Source of the DNA: Luteibacter sp. UNCMF331Sha3.1
GTDB lineage: Bacteria > Pseudomonadota > Gammaproteobacteria > Xanthomonadales > Rhodanobacteraceae
DNA: 47,354 nucleotides
Direction: 5' to 3'
Assembly: GCF_900109915.1 (NCBI RefSeq)
Contig: NZ_FOBU01000002.1
Span: forward strand, 403,601 to 450,954
Shown: one piece after another, positions 26,535 through 37,563 of the stretch
Position numbering within the stretch: the first letter of the stretch is position 1
Layout of the letters: every line of letters starts with the position of its first letter
Translations under genes and position numbers: made by a program
The notes under the pieces: generated by a model
What the model saw: the letters and a program-made list of their open reading frames with translations, nothing else
What the model was told of the DNA's origin: nothing
Databases searched by the model: none

Positions 26535-26720
26535 GGTTTTCCGGAACGCGGGCGGGGGTGCCGGTGGCTCGCGGGCGGCCATGGCAGCGATAATGATTCT
26601 GGAATCATTGGTCAAGAACGTGGCGAGGTCTTGACCATTCCTGCCGCCGGTCCGTGGAACGACGCTGCGTTTGAAACGGGGGCCTTCGCGACCGTCATGG
26701 GGGTCGCTAGCATGGGCCGC

Positions 26721-27218
26721 ATGAAAGCACGCACGCTCCGGCGCGTCCTCAACGCATGGCCGCCTTTCCTGTTCGCGGGTATCCGCGTCGTCGAGTTCGA
26801 TACGTACCGCTACGCGAAGGTGCGGCTGAAGCTGGCTTGGTACAACCGGAACTACGTCCGTACCCAGTTCGGCGGCAACCTGTTCTCCATGACCGATCCG
26901 TTCTGGATGATCATGACGCTGAAGAGCCTCGGCAACGACTACATCGTGTGGGACCAGGCGGGCGAGATCCGCTTCGTCGCACCGGGACGGGAAGACGTGT
27001 TCGCGGAGTTCCGGGTGGACGACGCGATGCTCGATGAAGTGCGCGCGGCGACCGCCCATGGGGAGAAGTACCTGCGCTGGTTCGAAACCGACATCCGCAC
27101 GGCCTCGGGCGAACTGGTGGCGACGGTGCGGAAGCAGCTGTACGTCCGGCGTAAGCGGGACCGCGGTGCTTCCGGGGGCCCGGCTGAAGAGCGCAGCGGC
27201 AGGCAGGAGTCGCTGTAG
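26721..27218 (+). CDS. DUF4442 hotdog-fold thioesterase-like protein
   Basis: The 165-residue product resembles DUF4442 proteins, a branch of the PaaI-like hotdog thioesterase superfamily. Supporting segments are LRRVLNAWPPFLFAGIRV, YAKVRLKLAWYNRNYV, QFGGNLFSMTDPFWM and GNDYIVWDQAGEIRFVAPG. A thioester substrate is likely but unknown. Candidate ATGs lie at 26697, 26712 and 26721; the last begins right at the conserved region and is preferred. The final residues QESL and the TAG stop lie within a copy of the type C repeat (27204-27226), so the present C terminus has been set by a repeat element. Confidence 0.82.
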   Translation: MKARTLRRVLNAWPPFLFAGIRVVEFDTYRYAKVRLKLAWYNRNYVRTQFGGNLFSMTDPFWMIMTLKSLGNDYIVWDQAGEIRFVAPGREDVFAEFRVDDAMLDEVRAATAHGEKYLRWFETDIRTASGELVATVRKQLYVRRKRDRGASGGPAEERSGRQESL

Positions 27219-27226
27219 CGGCGAGC
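27204..27226 (+). repeat. Type C REP-like element overlapping the DUF4442 stop
   Basis: AGGAGTCGCTGTAGCGGCGA closely matches the element at 27697-27721 (AGGAGCCGCTATAGCGGCGA) in the same orientation. The two flank the A/B array as direct copies. The TAG inside it ends the DUF4442 gene. Confidence 0.7.
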
Positions 27227-27229
27227 TTT

Positions 27230-27690
27230 GGTGGGAGCCAGCCCGCTGGTGATGGGGCTTGCGGCAAGCACCCATCGCGGCCTGCTGGCGAAGGGGTTGC
27301 GGCAGGCACCCATCGCGGCCGAGGCCGCTCCCACACGAGCGGGTGTCGCGAGCTTCGGTGGGAGCCAGCCTGCTGGCGAAGGGGTTGCGGCAGGCACCCA
27401 TCGCGGCCAAGGCCGCTCCCACATGAGCGGGTGTCGCGAGCTTTGGTGGGAGCCAGCCTGCTGGCGAAGGGGTTGCGGCAGGCACCCATCGCGGCCGAGG
27501 CCGCTCCCACACGAGCGGGTGTCGCGAGCTTTGGGAGCCAGCCTACTGGCGAAGGGGTTGCGGCAGGCACCCATCGCGGCCAAGGCCACTCCCACACGAG
27601 CGGGTGTCGCGAGCTTCGGTGGGAGCCAGCCTGCTGGCGATGGGGTTGCGGCAGGCACCCATCGCGGCCAAGGCCACTCCCACACGAGCT
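27230..27690. repeat. Tandem array of about 88-bp composite REP units
   Basis: Four units in direct tandem start (at GGGAGCC) near 27360, 27448, 27533 and 27621, spaced 88, 85 and 88 bases. A partial, rearranged unit precedes them at 27233. Each unit pairs a type A element (GGGAGCCAGCCTGCTGGCGA) with an inverted type B element (CATCGCGGCC, A/G, AGGCCGCTCCCAC), joined by GGGGTTGCGGCAGGCACC and followed by ACGAGCGGGTGTCGCGAGCT. The 85-base step comes from loss of three bases at the left end of the third full unit. Long open frames on both strands are a by-product of the repetition and are not genes. Confidence 0.92.
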
Positions 27691-27696
27691 CTTCTA

Positions 27697-27721
27697 TGTA
27701 GGAGCCGCTATAGCGGCGAGC
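27697..27721 (+). repeat. Type C REP-like hairpin
   Basis: TGTAGGAGCCGCTATAGCGG and the following CGAGC contain the perfect 14-base palindrome GCCGCTATAGCGGC (27704-27717). It closes the array on the right and lies 31 bases from the stop of the convergent thioredoxin gene. Confidence 0.75.
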
Positions 27722-27751
27722 TCTTCGCCCGGCGACGCGGCTCCCGGGGGG

Positions 27752-28624
27752 TCAGAAAACCAGCGAAGCCATCTTCCGGCGGTACGTTCCGACCAGCTGC
27801 GCATCGTCGAGCGTGGCGAACGCGGCGAGCAGGCGCTTCTTCGCCTGGCCGTCCTGCCAGTCGCGCTGACGCTTCAGGATGTCGAGGAACTGGTCGAGGC
27901 CGGCAGCGACGTCGCCTTCGATCAGCAGACGGACGCCGAGCAGGTCACGCGCCTCCCAGTCGCTGTCGTTCGTCTCGACGCGCTGGCGCAGCACGTCGAT
28001 GGACGGGGCGCCAGCGAGGGCGCGCGCGAGGTCGAGCTGGCTGCGCAGGCGCACGGCGCGCGCGTCGGTCGCGAGGTTCGCGGGGAGGGCGTCGAGCTCG
28101 GCCTGTGCCGATTCGACATTGCCCGCGCGCATGAGCGCCAGCGCGAGGTCGAGTTTCAGTTCGGGCCGGTCCGGCTCGGCGGCGATCGCCTGCTGGATGC
28201 GGTTGATCGCTTCCTCGGCGGTTTCCGGCGTCGCGGTCTCGGCAACCGGCGCGTCGCCGGCCTCGAGGGGAACCACGCCATTGCGGGCGAGGAATTCGCG
28301 GATCTGGCCCTCGGGCTGGGCACCCGCGAAGCCGTCGGCCATCTGACCCTCCTTGATCAGGATCACGGTCGGGATGCTGCGGACGCCGAACATCGCGGCG
28401 AGCTGCTGCTCGGCATCCACGTCGATCTTGGCCAGCCGGAAACCGCCATTGAACTCGCCGGCGAGCTTTTCGAGGATCGGGCCGAGCGACTTGCAGGGGC
28501 CGCACCATTCGGCCCAGAGATCGACCAGGATCGGCGTTTCCATCGACGCCTGGATGACATCGGTCTCGAAACCGGCCGTGGTCGCGTCGAAGACATGGTC
28601 GCTGCGGGTCTGGGCGCTGCTCAC
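27752..28624 (-). CDS. cnoX: Thioredoxin-domain protein CnoX/YbbN
   Basis: The 290-residue product has an N-terminal thioredoxin domain with the active site WCGPC (Cys41, Cys44) and a C-terminal helical, TPR-like region of about 170 residues. This is the layout of CnoX (YbbN), which holds proteins and cooperates with chaperones under oxidative stress. CnoX of E. coli has a degenerate active site. Here both cysteines are kept, so redox activity is likely. The GTG start at 28624 is supported by AGGAG upstream. The gene is transcribed toward the REP array and is separate from the divergent pqi operon. Confidence 0.9.
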   Translation of the reverse strand: MSSAQTRSDHVFDATTAGFETDVIQASMETPILVDLWAEWCGPCKSLGPILEKLAGEFNGGFRLAKIDVDAEQQLAAMFGVRSIPTVILIKEGQMADGFAGAQPEGQIREFLARNGVVPLEAGDAPVAETATPETAEEAINRIQQAIAAEPDRPELKLDLALALMRAGNVESAQAELDALPANLATDARAVRLRSQLDLARALAGAPSIDVLRQRVETNDSDWEARDLLGVRLLIEGDVAAGLDQFLDILKRQRDWQDGQAKKRLLAAFATLDDAQLVGTYRRKMASLVF

Positions 28625-28768
28625 GGGGAAGCTCCTGGGGGCGAAAGACGATGCCCGGTAAGTCGGGGAAGAGCCCGAGGATATCAAGGGAGCACAGGCT
28701 TTTAGGAGCAGTCCTACGTCTCCCGTCATGCGCCGTTTACGGGGATTTGCGATCATAGGGTGCGGGCC

Positions 28769-29407
28769 ATGGCGGCCGCGTCGCGCTTGGAAGGCATGCA
28801 AACGGCCCAGGACCTGATCATCTGCGAGCATTGCGACTCCGTTTACCGGAGGCGCACGCTCGCCCGTGGCGATGTCGCCGACTGCGTCGTGTGCGGGGCC
28901 GTGCTCGAACGCCACCAGTGGATCGGTGTCGAAGGCCAGTTCGCGCTGGTGGTCACCTCGGCCATTGTGTTCCTCATCGCCAATCTCTCGCCGATCGTCA
29001 CGCTGGGTCTTTCGGGCATGTCCTCGGCGACCACGCTGTGGGGCGCGGTGATCGCGATGTGGAGGGACGGCGCGCAGCTCGTCGCCTTCCTGACCGCGAT
29101 GACACTCTTCTTTTTCCCGCTGAGCCAGATCGCGATCTTCGGCTGGGTCTTGTGGTTCGCCCGATCGGGTCGCCGCGCGCCGGGATTCGCCCGGGCGATG
29201 TGGGCGCTGGTCAGCATCAAGCCGTGGAGCATGATCGAGGTGTTCATGCTCGGCACGCTCGTCGCCGTGGTGAAGGCCCACACGTACTTCGACGTGGTGC
29301 CGGGCGCGGGTATCTGGGCGTTCGGCGTCCTGACCCTGCTGATCACCGTGTTTTCCAGCCTCGACTCCCGCGAGCTGTGGACGGTGACCCGTGAGGACCC
29401 CGCATGA
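28769..29407 (+). CDS. pqiA: PqiA family membrane protein, N-terminal half equivalent
   Basis: The 212-residue protein has a zinc-ribbon-like cysteine pair set at the N terminus (CEHC and CVVC) followed by four membrane segments. This corresponds to one of the two halves of E. coli PqiA, an inner-membrane partner of the PqiB lipid-transport tunnel. The start is uncertain among GTG 28760, ATG 28769 and ATG 28796. The end overlaps the next gene by ATGA, and the four genes to 32290 all overlap, indicating one tightly coupled operon. Confidence 0.88.
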   Translation: MAAASRLEGMQTAQDLIICEHCDSVYRRRTLARGDVADCVVCGAVLERHQWIGVEGQFALVVTSAIVFLIANLSPIVTLGLSGMSSATTLWGAVIAMWRDGAQLVAFLTAMTLFFFPLSQIAIFGWVLWFARSGRRAPGFARAMWALVSIKPWSMIEVFMLGTLVAVVKAHTYFDVVPGAGIWAFGVLTLLITVFSSLDSRELWTVTREDPA

Positions 29408-30027
29408 ACGCGCCGCCGCGGGGTCGCGACCTGGGGTTGATGTCCTGTCACGTCTGCCGCCTGGTCACCGCATGGACGGAAGAGCCGCACGCCGTCTGCC
29501 CGCGCTGCGGCAGCCCGCTGCATGCCCGCAAGACGGGCAGCATCACCCGCGCCTGGGCGCTGCTGCTGGCCGCGGCGTTGTTCTACATCCCGGCCAACGT
29601 GTTTCCCATCATGCGCACTCAGAGCCTCTCGTCGAAGGACGACAACACGATCCTCAGCGGCATCGTGGAACTCTGGCGCGCCGGCTCGCCGGGTCTCGCC
29701 GTCATCGTCTTCACGGCCAGCATCATCGTGCCCATGCTGAAGTTCATCATCCTGGGCTACCTGCTGGTCTCGGTGCAGCGGTCCAGCGGCTTCGTCTCGC
29801 GGCAGCGGACGAAGCTCTACCGTTTCGTGGAGCTGGTGGGCTACTGGTCGATGCTCGACGTCTTCGTCGTGGCGATCCTGTCGGCCCTGGTGCACTTCAA
29901 GATCCTGAGCCGCGTCGAGCCGTTGCCCGGTGTGGTGTATTTCGGCGTCGTCGTGGTGCTGACGATGCTTTCGGCCATGAGTTTCGATCCCCGCCTCATC
30001 TGGGATAACAGGAAGACCTCGCAATGA
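29404..30027 (+). CDS. PqiA family membrane protein, second half equivalent
   Basis: The 207-residue product again has paired cysteines (CHVC and CPRC) and then four membrane segments, including FYIPANVFPIM and VELVGYWSMLDVFVVAIL. These are signatures of the second PqiA repeat. In E. coli both repeats are one polypeptide of about 417 residues, so here the gene is split into two overlapping reading frames (ATGA at 29404). It presumably forms a complex with the first half in the inner membrane beside PqiB. Confidence 0.9.
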   Translation: MNAPPRGRDLGLMSCHVCRLVTAWTEEPHAVCPRCGSPLHARKTGSITRAWALLLAAALFYIPANVFPIMRTQSLSSKDDNTILSGIVELWRAGSPGLAVIVFTASIIVPMLKFIILGYLLVSVQRSSGFVSRQRTKLYRFVELVGYWSMLDVFVVAILSALVHFKILSRVEPLPGVVYFGVVVVLTMLSAMSFDPRLIWDNRKTSQ

Positions 30028-31703
30028 GCGACACCAACGTAGGAAACACGCCCCCTCAGGACGACCTGCCGCAGCCCGTGGTGCGGAAGTCCAAGCTGGG
30101 TTTTTCCCTCATCTGGCTGGTGCCCATCATCGCGGCGCTCGTCGGCATATCGCTTCTGGTCAGCCATTTCATGTCGGCGGGGCCGCAGATCTCGGTCACG
30201 TTCCTGACGGCGGAAGGCATCGAGGCCAACAAAACGCAGGTGAAGTACAAGAACGTGGTGATCGGCAAGGTCACCACCATGCGCCTGTCGCGCGACCGCA
30301 GCCACATCACCGTCGCGATCGATCTCGACAAGAGCGCCAGCGCCTTCGCGACCAAGGGCACCCGATACTGGGTGGTGCGTCCGCGCATCGGCGCCGGCGG
30401 CGTGTCGGGCATCGATACCCTTCTGTCGGGTGCCTTCATCGGCGCCGATGCCGGCGATTCCGATGAGGACCAGTCGGATTTCACCGGCCTGGAAACCCCG
30501 CCCGCGGTGACGCATGGCGCCCCGGGCCGCCGCTTCGTGCTGCACGCGAGCGACCTGGGTTCGCTCGATATCGGGTCGCCGGTCTATTACCGGCGCATCC
30601 AGGTGGGCCGCATCGTGTCCTATCAGCTCGACAAGGATGGCAAGGGCGTATCGCTGCAGCTTTTCATCGATGGCCCCAACGACCGCTTCGTGACCAGCGA
30701 CACCCGCTTCTGGAACGCCAGCGGTGTGGACGTCTCGCTCGGGGCGGACGGCCTGAAGCTCAATACGCAGTCGCTGGCGACCGTGGTGGCCGGCGGCGTC
30801 GCGTTCCAGGACCCGCCCGGACCGCACAACGAGGCGCCCGCCGCCGAGATGGCGGAGTACACGCTGTTCGACGATCAGGCCACGGCCATCGCGCCGCCGG
30901 ACGGCAAGCCGCGCTACATCCGCATGCGCTTCGCGCACTCGCTGCGTGGCCTCACCGTCGACGCGCCGGTGGAACTGCTCGGCATGAAGGTAGGCCGCGT
31001 GGTTTCCGTGAATCTCGACTACGACCCGACGACGAAGACGTTCCCGGTGATCGTCGGTGCGCTCGTCTATCCGCAGCGTCTCGGCCAGGCGCACGAGAAA
31101 CTGGCGAAGGCCGTGGGCGGTCCGGACGACGATACGATGTTTCCCCGCATCATGAGCGGGCTGGTGGGTCACGGGCTGCGGGCGCAGGCGCGGTCGGGCA
31201 ATCTGCTGACCGGCCAGCTCTACATCGCGCTCGACTTCGACCCGAAGGCGCCGAAGGTGGCGTTCGACGCCAGCGCGAAGCCGGTGGAGATCCCGACCAC
31301 GCCGGGCGACTTCGACCATCTGCAGGAACAGATCTCCAGCATCGTCGACAAGGTCGAGAAGATCCCGTTCGATTCCATTGGCAGAAACCTCGACGGCTCG
31401 CTGAAGGAACTGCACGGCACGTTGAAGCAGGTGAACACCGATCTGTTGCCGGAGGCGAAGAAGACGCTGCAGGGCGTGAACCAGACCGTCGGCACGGCCA
31501 ACGACGCGCTGTCGGAGGACTCGCCGCTGCAACGGAACATCGCCGGCACGCTGGAGGAACTGCAGCGCACGGTCCGCTCCGTCCGCGCGTTCACCGACTA
31601 CCTCGGTCGCCACCCGGAAGCGCTGCTGCGCGGCCGGGGCAGCGACGCGCCGCCGAAGATCAGCACCCCGTCCCCGAAGCAGGGCAAGGAAGAACAGCCA
31701 TGA
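30024..31703 (+). CDS. pqiB: PqiB, MCE-domain lipid transport protein
   Basis: The 559-residue protein has one N-terminal membrane anchor (about 27-47) and three MCE domains, beginning near ISVTFLTAEGIEANKT, FVLHASDLGSLDIGSPV and RMRFAHSLRGLTVDAPV. A long C-terminal helical region (about 430-545) would form the tube. PqiB of E. coli (546 residues) makes a periplasm-spanning needle of stacked MCE rings that moves lipids between membranes. The length and three-domain count match well. The gene overlaps pqiA2 and pqiC by 4 bases on each side. Confidence 0.93.
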   Translation: MSDTNVGNTPPQDDLPQPVVRKSKLGFSLIWLVPIIAALVGISLLVSHFMSAGPQISVTFLTAEGIEANKTQVKYKNVVIGKVTTMRLSRDRSHITVAIDLDKSASAFATKGTRYWVVRPRIGAGGVSGIDTLLSGAFIGADAGDSDEDQSDFTGLETPPAVTHGAPGRRFVLHASDLGSLDIGSPVYYRRIQVGRIVSYQLDKDGKGVSLQLFIDGPNDRFVTSDTRFWNASGVDVSLGADGLKLNTQSLATVVAGGVAFQDPPGPHNEAPAAEMAEYTLFDDQATAIAPPDGKPRYIRMRFAHSLRGLTVDAPVELLGMKVGRVVSVNLDYDPTTKTFPVIVGALVYPQRLGQAHEKLAKAVGGPDDDTMFPRIMSGLVGHGLRAQARSGNLLTGQLYIALDFDPKAPKVAFDASAKPVEIPTTPGDFDHLQEQISSIVDKVEKIPFDSIGRNLDGSLKELHGTLKQVNTDLLPEAKKTLQGVNQTVGTANDALSEDSPLQRNIAGTLEELQRTVRSVRAFTDYLGRHPEALLRGRGSDAPPKISTPSPKQGKEEQP

Positions 31704-32290
31704 TCCGTACCCTTCGCCTCGCCGGCGCCGCCTTCCTGCTTTCGGGCCTCGCCGCCTGCGCCTCGGCGCCGATGCACTTCCACACGCTGATCCCGCCGTC
31801 GGCTCCGCTGGCGGCACAGGACGCGCCCTTCGTGATCGACGTGCTCCCGGTGAACGTGCCGCCGCAGGTCGACCAGCCGTCGCTCGTGCTGCGCCAGGGT
31901 GTGAGCGGCATCGACGTGGTCGACGGCGAGCGCTGGGCCTCGCCGCTCGGCGACGAAATCCGCGGCGCGCTCTCGACCGACCTCGCCACGCGCCTCGGCA
32001 CGCACGACGTGCATGGGCTCCCGCGCGGCAAGGATGCGAAGGTCGTTCGCGTCCAGCTCGATGTCCGTCGCTTCGATTCCGAGGTGGGCGGCAACGCGAC
32101 GCTCGAGGCTTCGTGGTCGGTCCGTGGCGCCGATCAGGCGGGCACCTGCGCTTCGCGGGTGTCGGAGCCGGCCGGTTCCGGTTATGCCGGCCTCGTGGAC
32201 GCCCACCAGCGCGCACTGGGCAAGGTGGCCGATCAGGTCGCCGCGGCCGTGCGGTCGGTGGCGGCCGGGCAGGCGGTGAGCTGCCGGTAA
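31700..32290 (+). CDS. pqiC: PqiC, outer-membrane lipoprotein of the Pqi system
   Basis: The 196-residue product has a lipoprotein signal (FLLSGLAACAS) and the ABC-type transport auxiliary fold seen in PqiC. Supporting segments are FVIDVLPVNVPPQVDQPSLVLR and the WASPLGDEIRGALSTDLATRL block. PqiC is thought to dock the PqiB tube at the outer membrane. It is the last gene of the overlapping operon, and a long inverted repeat begins 8 bases after its stop. Confidence 0.9.
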   Translation: MIRTLRLAGAAFLLSGLAACASAPMHFHTLIPPSAPLAAQDAPFVIDVLPVNVPPQVDQPSLVLRQGVSGIDVVDGERWASPLGDEIRGALSTDLATRLGTHDVHGLPRGKDAKVVRVQLDVRRFDSEVGGNATLEASWSVRGADQAGTCASRVSEPAGSGYAGLVDAHQRALGKVADQVAAAVRSVAAGQAVSCR

Positions 32291-32298
32291 CCTTCTTT

Positions 32299-32367
32299 GG
32301 TAGGAGCCAGTCTGCTGGCGATGGGTGCTCGCCGCAAGCACCCATCGCCAGCAGGCTGGCTCCCACC
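32299..32367. repeat. Inverted pair of type A REP-like elements after pqiC
   Basis: Two 31-base arms (first GGTAGGAGCCAGTCTGCTGG, continuing GCGATGGGTGCT) are complementary except for two positions and are separated by CGCCGCA. The RNA would form a long stem, probably ending the pqi transcript ahead of leuS. It is not followed by a T-run. Confidence 0.85.
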
Positions 32368-32408
32368 AGGTCGCCACAAGGCTTGGCCCGAAGCCCCCCG
32401 TGGGATAG

Positions 32409-35216
<2,808 letters not shown>

Positions 35217-35218
35217 CC

Positions 35219-35749
35219 ATGAGCCCGACTCTCCTTCGTTCGCTTCGCGTCGCCGCCGTCGTCTCGGTCGTGGCGCTGGTCAGTGCCTGCGGCTTCCATC
35301 TCCGCCAGAGCGCGGCGCTGCCCCCGGGCATGAAGAAGATCCACCTCACCGTGTCCGGCGGCGGCAGGCTCGAGCGCGAACTCACGCGCGCGCTCGAGAA
35401 CTCCGAGGCCACCGTGGTCGACAGGCCCGAGCCCGACGCGGCCGAGCTCGCGATCACCACCAACACGTTCCGCACCGACTCGCTCACCGTGAGCGGCACC
35501 GCCCGCGTCACGGAATACGCGGTCCGCTACCACGTCGACTTCAACGTGAAGGCGGCCGACGGCACGGTCATCGTTCCCTCGCAGGCGGTCGACATGTCGC
35601 GCGAGTTCAGCTACGACGCGACGAACACGATCGGCACGGCCAGCCAGACCGAAGAGCTGCAGCGCAGCCTCATCGGCGACATGGTCCAGTCGATCCTGTT
35701 CCGCCTGCAGGCCGCCGGAAAGCACCCGGTTCCTGCGGCGTCGAACTGA
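35219..35749 (+). CDS. lptE: LPS-assembly lipoprotein LptE
   Basis: The 176-residue lipoprotein has a signal sequence and lipobox (VALVSACGFHLR), where CGFHLR is the LptE hallmark. LptE plugs the LptD barrel and helps insert lipopolysaccharide into the outer membrane. It starts 2 bases after the leuS stop and precedes holA, the conserved gammaproteobacterial order. Length is close to that of E. coli LptE (193). Confidence 0.93.
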   Translation: MSPTLLRSLRVAAVVSVVALVSACGFHLRQSAALPPGMKKIHLTVSGGGRLERELTRALENSEATVVDRPEPDAAELAITTNTFRTDSLTVSGTARVTEYAVRYHVDFNVKAADGTVIVPSQAVDMSREFSYDATNTIGTASQTEELQRSLIGDMVQSILFRLQAAGKHPVPAASN

Positions 35750-35761
35750 GGCGCCGGCCGC

Positions 35762-36772
35762 GTGCCCTTCAATCCGGTCCAGTGGCAGAAGCACCTCGCG
35801 GGCGACCGCATGGCGCCCGTCTACCTGCTGGTCGGCGAGGAACTGCTGGTGCTGGAAGCGGCGGACGCCGTGCGCGCGATGGCGCGCCGCCTCGGCTACA
35901 GCGAGCGTGTCGTCCTGGAGGCCGACAGCCGGTTCGACTGGGACGACCTCGCGCGGGCATCCGCCGGCCTTTCCCTGTTCGCGACGCAGCGGTTGCTCGA
36001 CCTCCGTCTGGCCGGCGGCCGCGCCGGCAAGGACGGCGGCGCGGCGATCACCGCGTTCGTCGCCGATCCGCCGCCGGACACCACGCTGCTGATCACCGCC
36101 ACGGAGTGGAGCAGCAAGCACGAAGCCACCTGGACGAAACACGTCGATCAGGGCGGCATCCAGGTCGTGTTCAACGCGCCGCGTCCGCACGAATGGAGTC
36201 AGTGGGTCGGCGCCAGGCTCGCCTCGCGCGGCCTGAAGGCCACGCCCGACGCCGTCGCCATGCTGGCGGAGCGGGTGGAAGGCAACCTGCTCGCCGCCGC
36301 GCAGGAAATCGACAAGCTCGTCGTGCTGGCGGGCGATCAGCGCCTCGACGCGGCGACGCTTGAGGAGCTCGTGGCCGACAGCGCCCGCTACGACGCCTTC
36401 AAGCTGACCGACGCGGCGTTCGCGGGTGAGGGCGGCCGTGCGCTGCGCATCCTCGCCGGCCTGCGCGCGGAGGGCGACGAACTCATTGCGCTGATGGGCT
36501 GGCTGGTCAATCAGCTTCAACTGGCCCTCCGCCTCGCCAATGCACGCGATTTTGGCGCGCAGGCGAAGGCGGAACGGCTCTGGCCCGCCCGCGAGCAGCT
36601 CTTCCGCAAGGCGTTGCGCCGCGCGCCGCGCGAACACTGGATGGCCTGCCTCGCCCGCGCCGCGCGGATCGATCGCATGGCCAAGGGTCGCGAGCAGGGC
36701 GATGCCTGGCTCGAAGCCGAGCGGCTGGTCGCCGCCATCGCCGAGCCCCGCGCCGCGGCGGCCTTCGCATGA
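35762..36772 (+). CDS. holA: DNA polymerase III subunit delta
   Basis: The 336-residue product is the clamp-loader delta subunit, which opens the beta clamp. The start PVYLLVGEELLVLEAADAVR and the beta-clamp-contact region SLFATQRLLDLRL match HolA. So do the middle-domain segments AMLAERVEGNLLAAAQEIDKL and SARYDAFKLTDAAFAGE. The start is GTG at 35762. The gene overlaps nadD by 4 bases. Confidence 0.95.
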   Translation: MPFNPVQWQKHLAGDRMAPVYLLVGEELLVLEAADAVRAMARRLGYSERVVLEADSRFDWDDLARASAGLSLFATQRLLDLRLAGGRAGKDGGAAITAFVADPPPDTTLLITATEWSSKHEATWTKHVDQGGIQVVFNAPRPHEWSQWVGARLASRGLKATPDAVAMLAERVEGNLLAAAQEIDKLVVLAGDQRLDAATLEELVADSARYDAFKLTDAAFAGEGGRALRILAGLRAEGDELIALMGWLVNQLQLALRLANARDFGAQAKAERLWPAREQLFRKALRRAPREHWMACLARAARIDRMAKGREQGDAWLEAERLVAAIAEPRAAAAFA

Positions 36773-37410
36773 GCGGGGCGCGCCCGCTCGCGATCCTCGG
36801 CGGCACCTTCGATCCGATTCATCACGGTCACCTGCGCGCCGCGTGGGAAGCCGCGGAAACCCTCGATGCCGAGGTCCGGCTCGTGCCGGCCCGCACGCCG
36901 CCCCACCGTCCGCCCCCCGTGGCGGACGCCGCGGGCCGGGTCGCCCTCCTGCGCGCCGCGCTGTCGGGCCAGGACCGGCTGGGCATCGATACGCGCGAGC
37001 TCGATCGCGACGGCCCGTCCTACACGGTGGATACCCTGGCCTCGCTGCGCGCCGACATCGGCCCCGACCGCCCGCTGGTGCTGCTGGTCGGCTCGGACGC
37101 CTTCGCGGGCCTGGCCTCGTGGCACCTGTGGCAGGAACTCTTCACGTTCGCCCATATCGGCGTGCTGACGCGTCCGGGCGCGGCGTACGAGCCCTCGGGC
37201 GCGCTGGCCGGTTTCGTGGCAGACCGCTGGGCGGAGCGTGTCCACGGGCCGGCCGGCAGCGTGATCGACATCGCGATCACTCCGTTGGACATCGCGGCGA
37301 CGGCGATCCGCGAAAGCTTCGCAGCAGGCAACGAGCCGCGATTCCTCCTGCCGACGGCCTGTTTCGACGACGAGGCCCTGCTGGCGCCCTACCGCGCCCT
37401 CGGACGCTGA
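36769..37410 (+). CDS. nadD: Nicotinate-nucleotide adenylyltransferase
   Basis: The 213-residue enzyme joins ATP and nicotinate mononucleotide to make deamido-NAD in NAD synthesis. The nucleotidyltransferase motif GGTFDPIHHGH sits at the N terminus. The second motif, DIAATAIRES, an ISST-like element that binds phosphate, is near the C terminus. It overlaps holA at ATGA. A REP pair starts at the base after the stop. Confidence 0.95.
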   Translation: MSGARPLAILGGTFDPIHHGHLRAAWEAAETLDAEVRLVPARTPPHRPPPVADAAGRVALLRAALSGQDRLGIDTRELDRDGPSYTVDTLASLRADIGPDRPLVLLVGSDAFAGLASWHLWQELFTFAHIGVLTRPGAAYEPSGALAGFVADRWAERVHGPAGSVIDIAITPLDIAATAIRESFAAGNEPRFLLPTACFDDEALLAPYRALGR

Positions 37411-37469
37411 TCGCCAGCAGGCTGGCTCCCACCGGTCATCGAGCCCGGTGGGAGCCAGCCTGCCGGCGA
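37411..37469. repeat. Inverted REP-like pair between nadD and rsfS
   Basis: Two 25-base arms (TCGCCAGCAGGCTGGCTCCC plus ACCGG, and its complement with one mismatch) are separated by 9 bases and begin directly after the nadD stop. It may stabilise or end the leuS-to-nadD transcript while leaving rsfS with its own promoter. Confidence 0.85.
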
Positions 37470-37563
37470 TGCTCTTACCTGCCGCGGCATTTGACGCGGT
37501 CGGGTCGGCCGGGCGCTATACTGCCTCCCACGCCGGCATCCCGCCGTACGAGGTTTTCGTATC

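Noticed and set aside
27230..27690. Possible CRISPR array
   Set aside because: The repeats are about 88 bp and contiguous, contain internal hairpins, and lack unique spacers; no cas genes are nearby.
26911..27701. Overlapping frames encoding repeated peptides such as PRWVPAATPSPAG
   Set aside because: These are translations of the 88-bp REP array and have no independent gene evidence.
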